Shown here piece by piece: positions 8,711 to 16,583 of a DNA stretch of 64,000 nucleotides. Numbering within the stretch: position 1 is the first letter of the stretch; each line of letters begins with the position of its first letter. Position numbers and translations under genes: made by a program. Location: contig NZ_JARXYX010000010.1 of assembly GCF_029893585.1 (NCBI RefSeq), positions 186,001 to 250,000 of the forward strand, in the 5' to 3' direction. Origin of the DNA: Streptomyces sp. LBL (GTDB lineage: Bacteria > Actinomycetota > Actinomycetes > Streptomycetales > Streptomycetaceae). Under the pieces are notes generated by a model. That model did not search any database. It was not told the DNA's origin and was given only the letters and a program-made list of their open reading frames with translations.

Positions 8711-10263
8711 TGGCACAGGTGTTGGAGTTCAGGCTCCCCGATCTCGGGGAGGGGCTCACCGAGGCGGAGATCGTGCGCTGGCTGGTGCAGGTCGGCGATG
8801 TCGTCGCCGTCGACCAGCCGGTCGTCGAGGTCGAGACGGCCAAGGCCATGGTCGAGGTGCCGTGCCCGTACGGCGGCGTGGTCACCGCCCGCTTCGGCGA
8901 GGAGGGCACGGAACTGCCCGTCGGGGCCCCGCTGATCACCGTCGCGGTGGGTGCGCCGGCCTCCGGCGACGAGACCGAGGGCTCCGGGAACGTGCTGGTG
9001 GGTTACGGCACCTCGCAGGCGCCGGCGCGACGGCGCAGGGTACGGCCGGGAGAGCCGACGCCAGCCGCCGCGGCGGGCCCGGCACCGAACGGTCACGTGA
9101 GCACTGCCGGCGCGGCGAACGAGCGAGCGGGCGGCGCGGAGGCGGCGGGCGGCAGGGACGACACCTCCGTGGCGGTGGACCGCGGGGCTGAGGCCTCCGT
9201 CGCGGTGGACCGCGGGGCCGGCCGATCCGACGGGGCGGGCGGCCACTCCGGTGTGGCCGACATGTCGAACGGCCACCTCACCACGACCGGCGTGGCGGAC
9301 GGCCCTGTCCCCGTGATCTCCCCTCTCGTGCGTCGGCTCGCCCGGGAGAACGGTCTCGACCTGCGGGAACTGATCGGCTCCGGGCCGGACGGGCTGATCC
9401 TGCGGGCGGACGTGGAGTACGCGCTGCGGGCGTCGCGGGCTGCGCAGGCCCGGCCCGCGACCCCGACACCGGCACCTGAGCCGCTGACCGGCGTGGCACC
9501 GGTGCCGTCCGCCGAGCCGCACACGCGCGTGGACCCCACGCCGACCGCAACCACCGCCCCCGCCACGACCGCCACCGCCACCCGCATCCCCCTCAAGGGC
9601 ATCCGAGGCGCCGTCGCCGACAAGCTCTCCCGTAGCCGTCGGGAGATCCCGGACGCCACCTGCTGGGTGGACGCCGACGCGACCGAACTCATGCGGGCGC
9701 GGACCATGATGAACGCGGCCGGTGGCCCGAAGGTCTCCCTCCTCGCCCTGCTGGCCCGCATCTGCACCGCCGCCCTGGCCCGCCACCCCGAGCTCAACTC
9801 CACGGTGGACATGGCGGCCCGGGAGATCATCCGACTCGACCACGTCCACCTCGGGTTCGCCGCGCAGACCGGCCGGGGCCTGGTCGTCCCCGTCGTGCGC
9901 GAGGCCCATGCACGGGACGCCGAATCGCTCACCGAGGAGTTCGCCCGGCTGACCGAGGCGGCCCGCGCGGGCACCCTCACGCCCGGGGAACTCACCGGCG
10001 GCACCTTCACGTTGAACAACTACGGAGTGTTCGGCGTCGACGGCTCCACGCCGATCATCAACCACCCCGAGGCGGCCATGCTCGGCGTGGGCCGGATCGT
10101 CCCCAGGCCGTGGGTGCACGAGGGCGAACTGGCGGTGCGGCAGGTCGTCCAGCTCTCGCTCACCTTCGACCACCGGGTGTGCGATGGCGGCACGGCAGGC
10201 GGCTTCCTGCGGTATGTGGCGGACTGCGTGGAACAACCGGCGGTGCTGCTGCGCACGCTGTGA
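8710..10263 (+). CDS. bkdC: 2-oxo acid dehydrogenase E2, lipoyl acyltransferase (BkdC type)
   Basis: A 517-residue protein. One lipoyl domain covers 1-80, with the acceptor Lys at about 45 in VEVETAKAMVEV. A long Ala/Gly/Pro/Thr-rich linker contains the duplicated phrase SVAVDRGAE/SVAVDRGAG. An E3/E1-binding domain (ISPLVRRLARENGLDLRELI) and a catalytic domain follow, the latter ending near the His-Asp motif DHRVCDGG. It moves the acyl group to CoA. No E3 gene is in the operon, so dihydrolipoamide dehydrogenase must come from elsewhere. Confidence 0.9.
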   Translation: MAQVLEFRLPDLGEGLTEAEIVRWLVQVGDVVAVDQPVVEVETAKAMVEVPCPYGGVVTARFGEEGTELPVGAPLITVAVGAPASGDETEGSGNVLVGYGTSQAPARRRRVRPGEPTPAAAAGPAPNGHVSTAGAANERAGGAEAAGGRDDTSVAVDRGAEASVAVDRGAGRSDGAGGHSGVADMSNGHLTTTGVADGPVPVISPLVRRLARENGLDLRELIGSGPDGLILRADVEYALRASRAAQARPATPTPAPEPLTGVAPVPSAEPHTRVDPTPTATTAPATTATATRIPLKGIRGAVADKLSRSRREIPDATCWVDADATELMRARTMMNAAGGPKVSLLALLARICTAALARHPELNSTVDMAAREIIRLDHVHLGFAAQTGRGLVVPVVREAHARDAESLTEEFARLTEAARAGTLTPGELTGGTFTLNNYGVFGVDGSTPIINHPEAAMLGVGRIVPRPWVHEGELAVRQVVQLSLTFDHRVCDGGTAGGFLRYVADCVEQPAVLLRTL

Positions 10264-10324
10264 TTGCCTCGCCTCCCGCGCGTTCCCTGTGGATCGCTAC
10301 GGCACGCATACTCGGGGGGTGACC

Positions 10325-11269
10325 ATGCACGAGCCGAAGGGCGCCCGAGGCGCCGCCGATGGCGGGTACGACGCCGTCGTGCTCGCCGGAGGTGCCGCCC
10401 GGCGGCTCGGCGGGGCGGACAAGCCCGGGGTGCGGGTGGGCGGGCGCGCTCTGCTCGACCGGGTGCTCGCCGCCTGCGCCGACGCGGACACGACCGTCGT
10501 CGTCGCCGATCCCAGACCGACCGCGCGGCCGGTGACCTGGACGCGCGAGAGCCCGCCCGGCGGCGGTCCGGTGGCCGCACTCCACGCCGGGCTCCGGCAC
10601 ACCACGGCCCAGGACATCGTCGTACTCTCGGCCGACCTGCCGTTCCTGACCGAGGAGACCGTACGGCGGCTGCTCATCGCCCTGCGTACGAGCGGCGTCG
10701 AGGGCGTGCTGCTCACCGACGCCGACGGCCGCGACCAGCCTCTCGTGGCGGCGTACCGCAGGACCGCACTGCGCCGGGAGCTGACCATGCTCAACGGCGC
10801 GGCATCCAGGGTCGGCTCCACCGCGGGCGGCGGCCTCACCGGGCTGCCCCTGCGCCGGCTGACCGCAGGGCTCGACCTCACCCGGGTCCCCGACCCCGTC
10901 GCGTCCTTCGACTGCGACACCTGGGACGACATCGCCACCGCCAGGGCACGTATCAGGGAGCATGGGCACGTGTTGGATGAATGGATTACCGCAGTCAAGG
11001 ACGAACTGGGCATCGACCTCGACGTCGACATCGGCGTCCTGCTCGACCTCGCTCGCGACGCCGCCCACGGCGTGGCGCGGCCCGCTGCCCCGCTGACCAC
11101 CTTCCTCGTCGGCTATGCGGCCGCGCGCTCCGGAGGCGGCCCGGAGGCGGTGGCCGAGGCGTCCCGCAAGGCCGCCGCCCTCGCCCTGCGCTGGGCCGAC
11201 GAGGCCGCCGACGCCACGCCGGACGCGGCCCCGGCCGCCACGCCCGACCCCCGTCCGGCCGCCGAATGA
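10325..11269 (+). CDS. mobA: Molybdenum cofactor guanylyltransferase MobA fused to DUF6457
   Basis: A 314-residue protein. Residues 15-200 are an NTP-transferase fold with the loop AVVLAGGAARRLGGADKP that binds GTP. The last 90 residues (from DEWITAVKDELGID) match the small helical DUF6457 domain, often attached to MobA in actinobacteria. The expected role is adding GMP to molybdopterin in the cytoplasm. ATG at 10325 follows GGGGGG by 5 bases; an in-frame GTG at 10319 is the alternative. It overlaps moeA by ATGA, giving a molybdenum-cofactor operon. Confidence 0.85.
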   Translation: MHEPKGARGAADGGYDAVVLAGGAARRLGGADKPGVRVGGRALLDRVLAACADADTTVVVADPRPTARPVTWTRESPPGGGPVAALHAGLRHTTAQDIVVLSADLPFLTEETVRRLLIALRTSGVEGVLLTDADGRDQPLVAAYRRTALRRELTMLNGAASRVGSTAGGGLTGLPLRRLTAGLDLTRVPDPVASFDCDTWDDIATARARIREHGHVLDEWITAVKDELGIDLDVDIGVLLDLARDAAHGVARPAAPLTTFLVGYAAARSGGGPEAVAEASRKAAALALRWADEAADATPDAAPAATPDPRPAAE

Positions 11270-12690
11270 CCGCCCGCGCCACCCGGACCGGCGAGGGTGC
11301 CGAGGGCGCCGAGGACCTCGACGTCGAAGAGGTACTCGCCCTCGTGAACGACCGCACCGACGGCCGTACCAGCCGTACCAGCCAGACCAACCGCCGCACC
11401 GCCGGTGATCACACCCCCGCGCCCCGCACGCCCGGCGGCGACCGCGGCACCCCTCGCCCGCCCGGCCACCAGCAGGACGGCCGCCACCAGGCCACCCCCT
11501 GGCGTGAGGCCCGCACCCTCGCCGAACGCGCGGGCCGCACCGGAGGCCGCCACCGCGCCCCCGTGTCCGTCACCCTCGACTCCGCCCTCGGCCTCACCCT
11601 GGCCGCCCCCCTCGCCGCCCTCACCGACCTGCCCTCCTTCGACACCTCCGCGATGGACGGCTGGGCGGTCGCCGGCCCCGGTCCATGGGACGTACGGGAA
11701 GAAGGTGTCCTCGCCGGGCATGCCGAGCCCGAGCCGCTCACCGACGGCGAAGCCGTCCGGATCGCCACCGGCGCACGCATCCCCCTCGACACCACCGCCG
11801 TGCTGCGCAGCGAGCACGGACGCACCGACGACAAGGGCCGTCTGCACGGTACTCGGGGGGTGATCCCCGGGCAGGACATTCGCCCCCGCGGGCAGGAGTG
11901 CCGCAACGGCGACCAACTCCTCCCGGTGGGCGCCCTGGTGACCCCGGCCGTGCTCGGCCTGGCCGCGGCCGCCGGGTACGACACGCTCACCGCCGTACCC
12001 CGGGCCCGCGTCGAAGTCCTTGTCCTGGGCGACGAGTTGCTCACCAAGGGCACCCCGCGCGACGGGCTGATCCGGGACGCGCTCGGCCCCATGTTGCCGC
12101 CCTGGCTGCGTGCGCTGGGCGCCGAGGTCACCGCCGTGCGCCGACTCGGCGACGACGCCAAGGCCCTGCACAAGGCGATCACGACCTCCGGCGCCGACCT
12201 GATCGTCACCACCGGCGGCACCGCCTCCGGCCCTGTCGATCATGTCCACCCCACCCTGCGCCGCATCGGCGCCGAGCTGCTGGTGGACGGCGTGAAGGTA
12301 CGCCCCGGGCACCCCATGCTGCTGGCTCGCATCGAGGAGAACCAGCACCTAGTCGGTCTGCCCGGCAACCCCCTCGCGGCCGTTTCCGGGCTGCTCACGC
12401 TCGCCGAGCCGTTGCTGCGCACGCTCGCGGCACGGCCCGCGCCGGAGCCGTACACGCTGCCGCTCCAGGACGAGGTGCACGGACACCCGTACGACACCCG
12501 GCTCATCCCCGTGGTTCTGCGCGGTGACAGTGCCATGCCGCTGCACTACAACGGTCCGGCGATGCTGCGGGGCATCGCGGCGGCCGACGCCCTGGCCGTC
12601 GTACCGCCGGGCGGCGCGCGAGCCGGTCAGGAGACCGAACTCCTCGATCTGCCCTGGGCGAGCGCCGGGATCGGGGTGTGTTTCACGTGA
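11266..12690 (+). CDS. moeA: Molybdopterin molybdenumtransferase MoeA
   Basis: A 474-residue protein. The first 80 residues are a Thr/Arg/Pro-rich, probably disordered extension. The MoeA domains follow: DTSAMDGWAV, the MoeA/MogA-like domain with TGGTASGPVDHVHPTL, and VGLPGNPLAAVSGLLTL. It inserts molybdate into molybdopterin. Its final codons read through a perfect parS site and overlap the start of the potassium channel gene. Coupling with mobA is clear; a functional link with the channel is not. Confidence 0.9.
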   Translation: MTARATRTGEGAEGAEDLDVEEVLALVNDRTDGRTSRTSQTNRRTAGDHTPAPRTPGGDRGTPRPPGHQQDGRHQATPWREARTLAERAGRTGGRHRAPVSVTLDSALGLTLAAPLAALTDLPSFDTSAMDGWAVAGPGPWDVREEGVLAGHAEPEPLTDGEAVRIATGARIPLDTTAVLRSEHGRTDDKGRLHGTRGVIPGQDIRPRGQECRNGDQLLPVGALVTPAVLGLAAAAGYDTLTAVPRARVEVLVLGDELLTKGTPRDGLIRDALGPMLPPWLRALGAEVTAVRRLGDDAKALHKAITTSGADLIVTTGGTASGPVDHVHPTLRRIGAELLVDGVKVRPGHPMLLARIEENQHLVGLPGNPLAAVSGLLTLAEPLLRTLAARPAPEPYTLPLQDEVHGHPYDTRLIPVVLRGDSAMPLHYNGPAMLRGIAAADALAVVPPGGARAGQETELLDLPWASAGIGVCFT

Positions 12691-13784
12691 AACTTCCGGG
12701 CCATGACGCGATCGCCCGCCAGGCGGGTGAGCATCTCGTGACCCATCGGGTGAAGCTTCCGCGCAAGGTGGTGGAGCATCCCTTCCGCCAGGTGGCTCAA
12801 CGGCTGTCGATGGCCCTGCTGGTCCTGGTGGCGACCGCGTTGATCGTCTACGCCGACCACGACGGCTACAACGACAACTCCGACGGTTCGGTCGACTTCC
12901 TGGATTCCTGGTACTACGCCACCGTCACCCTCTCCACCACCGGTTACGGCGACATCACCCCGGTCAGCGACGCCGCCCGGCTCACCAACATCTTCGTCAT
13001 CACGCCCCTGCGCGTGCTGTTCCTGATCATCTTGGTCGGCACCACGCTCGAGGTCCTCACCGAACGCACCCGGGAGGAATGGCGGCTCAACCGTTGGAGG
13101 TCCACCTTGCGCGACCACACCGTCGTCGTCGGCTTCGGCACGAAGGGGCGGTCGGCCATCCAGACCGTCTGTGCGACGGGGCTGAAGAAAGAGCAGGTCG
13201 TGGTGGTCGACCCGAGCAGCAAGGTGATCGACGCCGCGACCGCCGAGGGCTACGCCGGGATCGTCGGGGACGCGACGCGCAGCGAGGTGCTGAAGCGGGC
13301 CGAGGTACACAAGGCGCGGAAGATCATCATCGCCACCCAGCGCGACGACACAGCCGTCCTCGTCACGCTCACGGCCCGGCAGCTCAACAAGAGCGCGAAG
13401 ATCGTGGCCGCCGTTCGGGAGGAGGAGAACGCGCCGCTGCTGAAACAGTCCGGCGCCGACGCGGTGATCACCAGCGCCAGCGCCGCCGGACGTCTCCTCG
13501 GGCTGTCCGTGCTCAGTCCCGCCGCCGGCATGGTGATGGAAGACCTGATCCAGCAGGGCAGCGGGCTCGACATCATCGAACGGCCGGTCATAAAGGCCGA
13601 GGTGGGCAGGCGCCCGCGGGAGACGGACGACCTGGTGGTGAGTGTCGTACGTGGGCACCGGGTGCTCGGATACGACGATCCGGCCGTCGGCACACTGGAG
13701 TTGACGGACCGGCTGATCACGATCGTGCGGGTGACACCGGGCTCACAGATCGCGCCCGACGCCCGCCCGCTGCCTCAGGGTTGA
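12678..13784 (+). CDS. Two-TM potassium channel with RCK/TrkA-N domain
   Basis: A 368-residue protein. Membrane helix 1 is around 42-60, the selectivity filter TTGYGD at 87-92, and helix 2 around 101-125. A cytoplasmic Rossmann RCK domain (VVVGFGTKGRSAIQTV, about 141 on) and a TrkA-C-like tail follow. This is the MthK/Kch type of ligand-gated potassium channel. GTG at 12678 or GTG at 12687 could start it; the second overlaps the moeA stop as GTGA. Either start lies within or beside parS, so a ParB complex could affect its expression. Confidence 0.88.
   Translation: MFHVKLPGHDAIARQAGEHLVTHRVKLPRKVVEHPFRQVAQRLSMALLVLVATALIVYADHDGYNDNSDGSVDFLDSWYYATVTLSTTGYGDITPVSDAARLTNIFVITPLRVLFLIILVGTTLEVLTERTREEWRLNRWRSTLRDHTVVVGFGTKGRSAIQTVCATGLKKEQVVVVDPSSKVIDAATAEGYAGIVGDATRSEVLKRAEVHKARKIIIATQRDDTAVLVTLTARQLNKSAKIVAAVREEENAPLLKQSGADAVITSASAAGRLLGLSVLSPAAGMVMEDLIQQGSGLDIIERPVIKAEVGRRPRETDDLVVSVVRGHRVLGYDDPAVGTLELTDRLITIVRVTPGSQIAPDARPLPQG
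12680..12693. other. parS centromere site (ParB binding)
   Basis: GTTTCACGTGAAAC is a perfect 14-bp palindrome identical to the known Streptomyces parS consensus. It lies in the overlap of moeA and the channel gene. In Streptomyces such sites cluster around oriC and are bound by ParB for chromosome segregation during sporulation. A second identical site is at 53992. Confidence 0.93.
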
Positions 13785-14060
13785 GCACGTGCGGTTGTGC
13801 GGCCGCATCGCGATCGCCCGAAGACCGCGATGAACAGGCCAGCTCAGCAGGCTCAGCACCAGCCCAAGCACCAGCCCAGCGCAGCACCCAGGCGATCTCG
13901 GCGATCTCGCCGACCGGCCGGATGCCCGCCATCAGGACGGTCTTCGGGTCGGTTCGATGCAGCGAGGCGACCCCCTGTTGGTGGTCGAGAGGTGGTCGAG
14001 AGGTGGTCGAGTGGGCGGTCGGGCGGATCGGGTGCGTGGGCGAGGGGTAGCGTCCCCTTC

Positions 14061-15041
14061 ATGTATGCGATCACGATTCCCGAACCTGGTGGGCCCGAGG
14101 CGCTGTTGTGGGGCGAGGCCCCGGACCCCGTCCCCGGCGAGGGCGAGGTGCTGGTCGAGGTGGCGGCCAGTGCCGTCAACCGGGCCGACATCCTGCAGCG
14201 ACAGGGCTTCTACGACCCGCCGCCCGGCGCCTCCCCCCACCCCGGCCTGGAATGCTCCGGACGGATCGCCGCACTCGGCCCCGGTGTCTCCGGCTGGTCC
14301 GTCGGCGACGAGGTGTGCGCGTTGCTCGCGGGCGGCGGCTACGCCGAGAAGGTCGCCGTGCCGGCCGGTCAACTGCTGCCCCGGCCGCAGGGGCTCGGCC
14401 TCAAGCAGACGGCGGCACTGCCCGAGGTGGTCTGCACGGTCTGGTCCAACATCTTCATGATCGCCCACCTCCGCCCCGGCGAGACCCTCCTCGTGCACGG
14501 CGGGTCCAGCGGCATCGGCACGATGGCCATCCAGCTCGCCAAGGCCTTCGGCGCCAAGGTCGCCGTCACTGCCGGCACCAAGGAGAAGCTGGAGCGCTGC
14601 GCCGAACTGGGCGCCGACATCCTGGTCAACTACCGCGAGCAGGACTTCGTCGAAGAGGTCAGGAAGGCCACCGACGGGGCCGGCGCCGACGTCATCCTCG
14701 ACAACATGGGCGCCCAGTACCTCGACCGGAACGTGCAGGCCCTCGCTGTCAACGGCCGCCTCGCGATCATCGGCATGCAGGGCGGCGTCCAGGCCGAGCT
14801 GAACATCCTCAACCTCCTCACCAAGCGGGCCGCGATCAACGCGACCTCGCTCAGGGCCCGCCCGCTCGGTGAGAAGGCGGCGATCGTGGCGGCCGTACGC
14901 GAGCACGTCTGGCCGCTGATCGACGCCGGTCATGTACGTCCGATCGTCGACCGGGAGATCCCCATGAGCGACGCTGCCGCGGCACACCGGGTGGTGGAGG
15001 AGAGCGGCCACATCGGGAAGGTCCTGCTCGTCGCTCCGTAA
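14061..15041 (+). CDS. NAD(P)H quinone oxidoreductase, zinc-independent MDR family
   Basis: A 326-residue medium-chain dehydrogenase/reductase of the quinone oxidoreductase/PIG3 type. A GroES-like N-terminal domain (VNRADILQRQGFYDPPPG) is followed by a Rossmann domain with HGGSSGIGTMAIQLAKAFG that binds NADPH. The structural and catalytic zinc ligands of true alcohol dehydrogenases are missing. The open frame extends upstream, but ATG at 14061 is where homology begins. The 276 bp before it are low-complexity, with three GGTGGTCGAGAG-like repeats near 13980-14015. Confidence 0.87.
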   Translation: MYAITIPEPGGPEALLWGEAPDPVPGEGEVLVEVAASAVNRADILQRQGFYDPPPGASPHPGLECSGRIAALGPGVSGWSVGDEVCALLAGGGYAEKVAVPAGQLLPRPQGLGLKQTAALPEVVCTVWSNIFMIAHLRPGETLLVHGGSSGIGTMAIQLAKAFGAKVAVTAGTKEKLERCAELGADILVNYREQDFVEEVRKATDGAGADVILDNMGAQYLDRNVQALAVNGRLAIIGMQGGVQAELNILNLLTKRAAINATSLRARPLGEKAAIVAAVREHVWPLIDAGHVRPIVDREIPMSDAAAAHRVVEESGHIGKVLLVAP

Positions 15042-15067
15042 AGGCACACTCCGTAAAGGCACTGGGG

Positions 15068-15772
15068 TCAGGAGGCCCCCCGCCGCACCCGGAGCGCGAG
15101 GAACGCGAGCCCCAGACCGAGCCCGACGAGGATCAGCCCGCTGCCGAGCGGCAGGATCTCCAGCCGGGGCTCGGCGGGCCGCCCGGCCGGCTGCTCCGCC
15201 CCTTGCGGTGATGCGGACGGCACGGGGACGGCCTCCCTCGGCACTTCCGGTACGGCGCTGACGTCGTCGTCCGCCTGGCTGTCGAGGTCGCCGTCGGCTT
15301 CTTCGTTGCCCCCGGCTTCTTCGTCGCCCGCCGCCTCTTGGTGGTCCTCCGCCTCCTCATCGGTGTCCGCGGCGTCTGTGGCGTCCACGGCGTCCTCGTC
15401 CTGCGGCACCGCTTCCGACTCCACCGGCTCCCGCCGCCCCGGCCGTTCCCTCCCCTCACCCGCGCGGCTCCCGGCCCGCGAGGGCGCGGCGCCGGAGGGA
15501 GAGGGAGCGACGGAGGCCGAGACGGAGGGGGAGGCCCGCAGGGGCCCGTGCGCGGGCGCCGAGCCCGACGGGGAGGACTCGCCGCCGTGCACTCGCGCCG
15601 CGCCGTACGCAGACCCACCCGCGTACGCAGACCCACCCGCGTACGCAGCCGCGCCGCCCCCGTACGCTGCCGCGCCCCCGCACAAAGCCATGACCCCGCC
15701 CGCCCCCACCACGATGACCAGTACCGCCGCCCGTGCCCATGGAGTCACGGAACAAGCCTGGCATCTGCCCAT
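15068..15772 (-). CDS. Hypothetical secreted or surface-exposed acidic protein
   Basis: The product is 234 residues from the ATG at 15772; the frame allows 26 more. An N-terminal hydrophobic segment (WARAAVLVIVVGAGGVMAL) may be a signal or anchor. A Gly/Ala/Tyr repeat region (AYAGGS type) and a long Pro/Ser and Asp/Glu-rich middle follow. The end, LPLGSGLILVGLGLGLAFLALRVRRG, has a hydrophobic helix and an Arg tail, given here in parts as LPLGSG then helix then RVRRG. This resembles a cell-wall sorting signal without the Thr. Function is unknown. Confidence 0.6.
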   Translation of the reverse strand: MGRCQACSVTPWARAAVLVIVVGAGGVMALCGGAAAYGGGAAAYAGGSAYAGGSAYGAARVHGGESSPSGSAPAHGPLRASPSVSASVAPSPSGAAPSRAGSRAGEGRERPGRREPVESEAVPQDEDAVDATDAADTDEEAEDHQEAAGDEEAGGNEEADGDLDSQADDDVSAVPEVPREAVPVPSASPQGAEQPAGRPAEPRLEILPLGSGLILVGLGLGLAFLALRVRRGAS

Positions 15773-15885
15773 CAACCCGGCATTTCTGAGGGGTCCAGAG
15801 GAACCGGCGGGCGTCTTGAACGGTGGATCAGCCCTTACCGGGGGCACCACGCTGAGGAAATGTCGTGGTGCGAGAGAATGGCGGC

Positions 15886-16428
15886 ATGGAGATGCCGAGG
15901 AACGAACGGTCGCCGGAGAACCCCCAGATCCTGGTCGTGGGTCAGGACGGAATGGCTCTCGGTGGCGGAGGCGACGAGGACTCCCGCGAGGTTCCGGTGA
16001 CGGAGATGGTCGAACAGCCGGCGAAGGTCATGCGGATCGGAAGCATGATCAAGCAACTGCTCGAAGAGGTCCGCGCGGCTCCCCTGGACGAGGCGAGCCG
16101 GGTGCGGCTGAAGGAGATCCACGCCAGCTCGGTGAAGGAGCTGGAGGACGGTCTGGCTCCGGAGCTCGTCGAGGAGCTGGAGCGGATCTCCCTGCCCTTC
16201 ACGGACGACAAGACGCCCAGCGACGCGGAACTGCGGATCGCCCAGGCCCAGCTGGTCGGCTGGCTCGAAGGTCTCTTCCACGGGATCCAGACCACGCTGT
16301 TCGCCCAGCAGATGGCCGCGCGCGCCCAATTGGAGTCGATGCGCCGGGCCCTGCCTCCAGGCGTAGGAGGTCCGGAGGGCACCGACGACCTCCGCTCGGG
16401 CGGCCGCTCGGGCGGCCCGTACCTGTAA
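15886..16428 (+). CDS. bpa: Bacterial proteasome activator Bpa (PafE)
   Basis: A 180-residue protein of the Bpa/DUF2587 family: a disordered N-terminus, then a helical core (VMRIGSMIKQLLEEVRAA and onwards). It ends in GPYL, matching the GQYL C-terminus with which mycobacterial Bpa docks into the 20S proteasome. It opens the core particle for ATP-independent protein breakdown. ATG at 15886 was chosen; GTG at 15865 would add seven residues. It converges with the kinase gene across a terminator-like inverted repeat. Confidence 0.88.
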   Translation: MEMPRNERSPENPQILVVGQDGMALGGGGDEDSREVPVTEMVEQPAKVMRIGSMIKQLLEEVRAAPLDEASRVRLKEIHASSVKELEDGLAPELVEELERISLPFTDDKTPSDAELRIAQAQLVGWLEGLFHGIQTTLFAQQMAARAQLESMRRALPPGVGGPEGTDDLRSGGRSGGPYL

Positions 16429-16473
16429 GTCCTTTATCAATAAGTCCTTTACCGTAAGCCGTCCAGGCTTGAC

Positions 16474-16513
16474 GAAGCCCGACCAAGCCTGATGAAGCCC
16501 GACCAAGCCTGAT
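16474..16513. repeat. Two perfect 20-bp tandem repeats
   Basis: GAAGCCCGACCAAGCCTGAT occurs twice head to tail after the Bpa gene, followed by part of a third copy. It looks like spacer slippage. Confidence 0.75.
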
Positions 16514-16526
16514 CAAGTCGACGAAC

Positions 16527-16570
16527 GAGGAGGGCCAGGGAGCCTGCGTCAGCGCTGCCGGGCCCTCCTC
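16527..16570. terminator. Inverted repeat between bpa and the kinase gene
   Basis: GAGGAGGGCC and GGCCCTCCTC are perfect 10-bp arms separated by 24 bases, between two convergent genes. It could end transcription from both sides. There is no T tract. Confidence 0.55.
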
Positions 16571-16583
16571 CTGTCGGGAGCCA

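Noticed and set aside
9093..9106. Possible third parS near TCACGTGA
   Set aside because: Only the central 8 bases match; the outer positions fail. It lies in the E2 linker.
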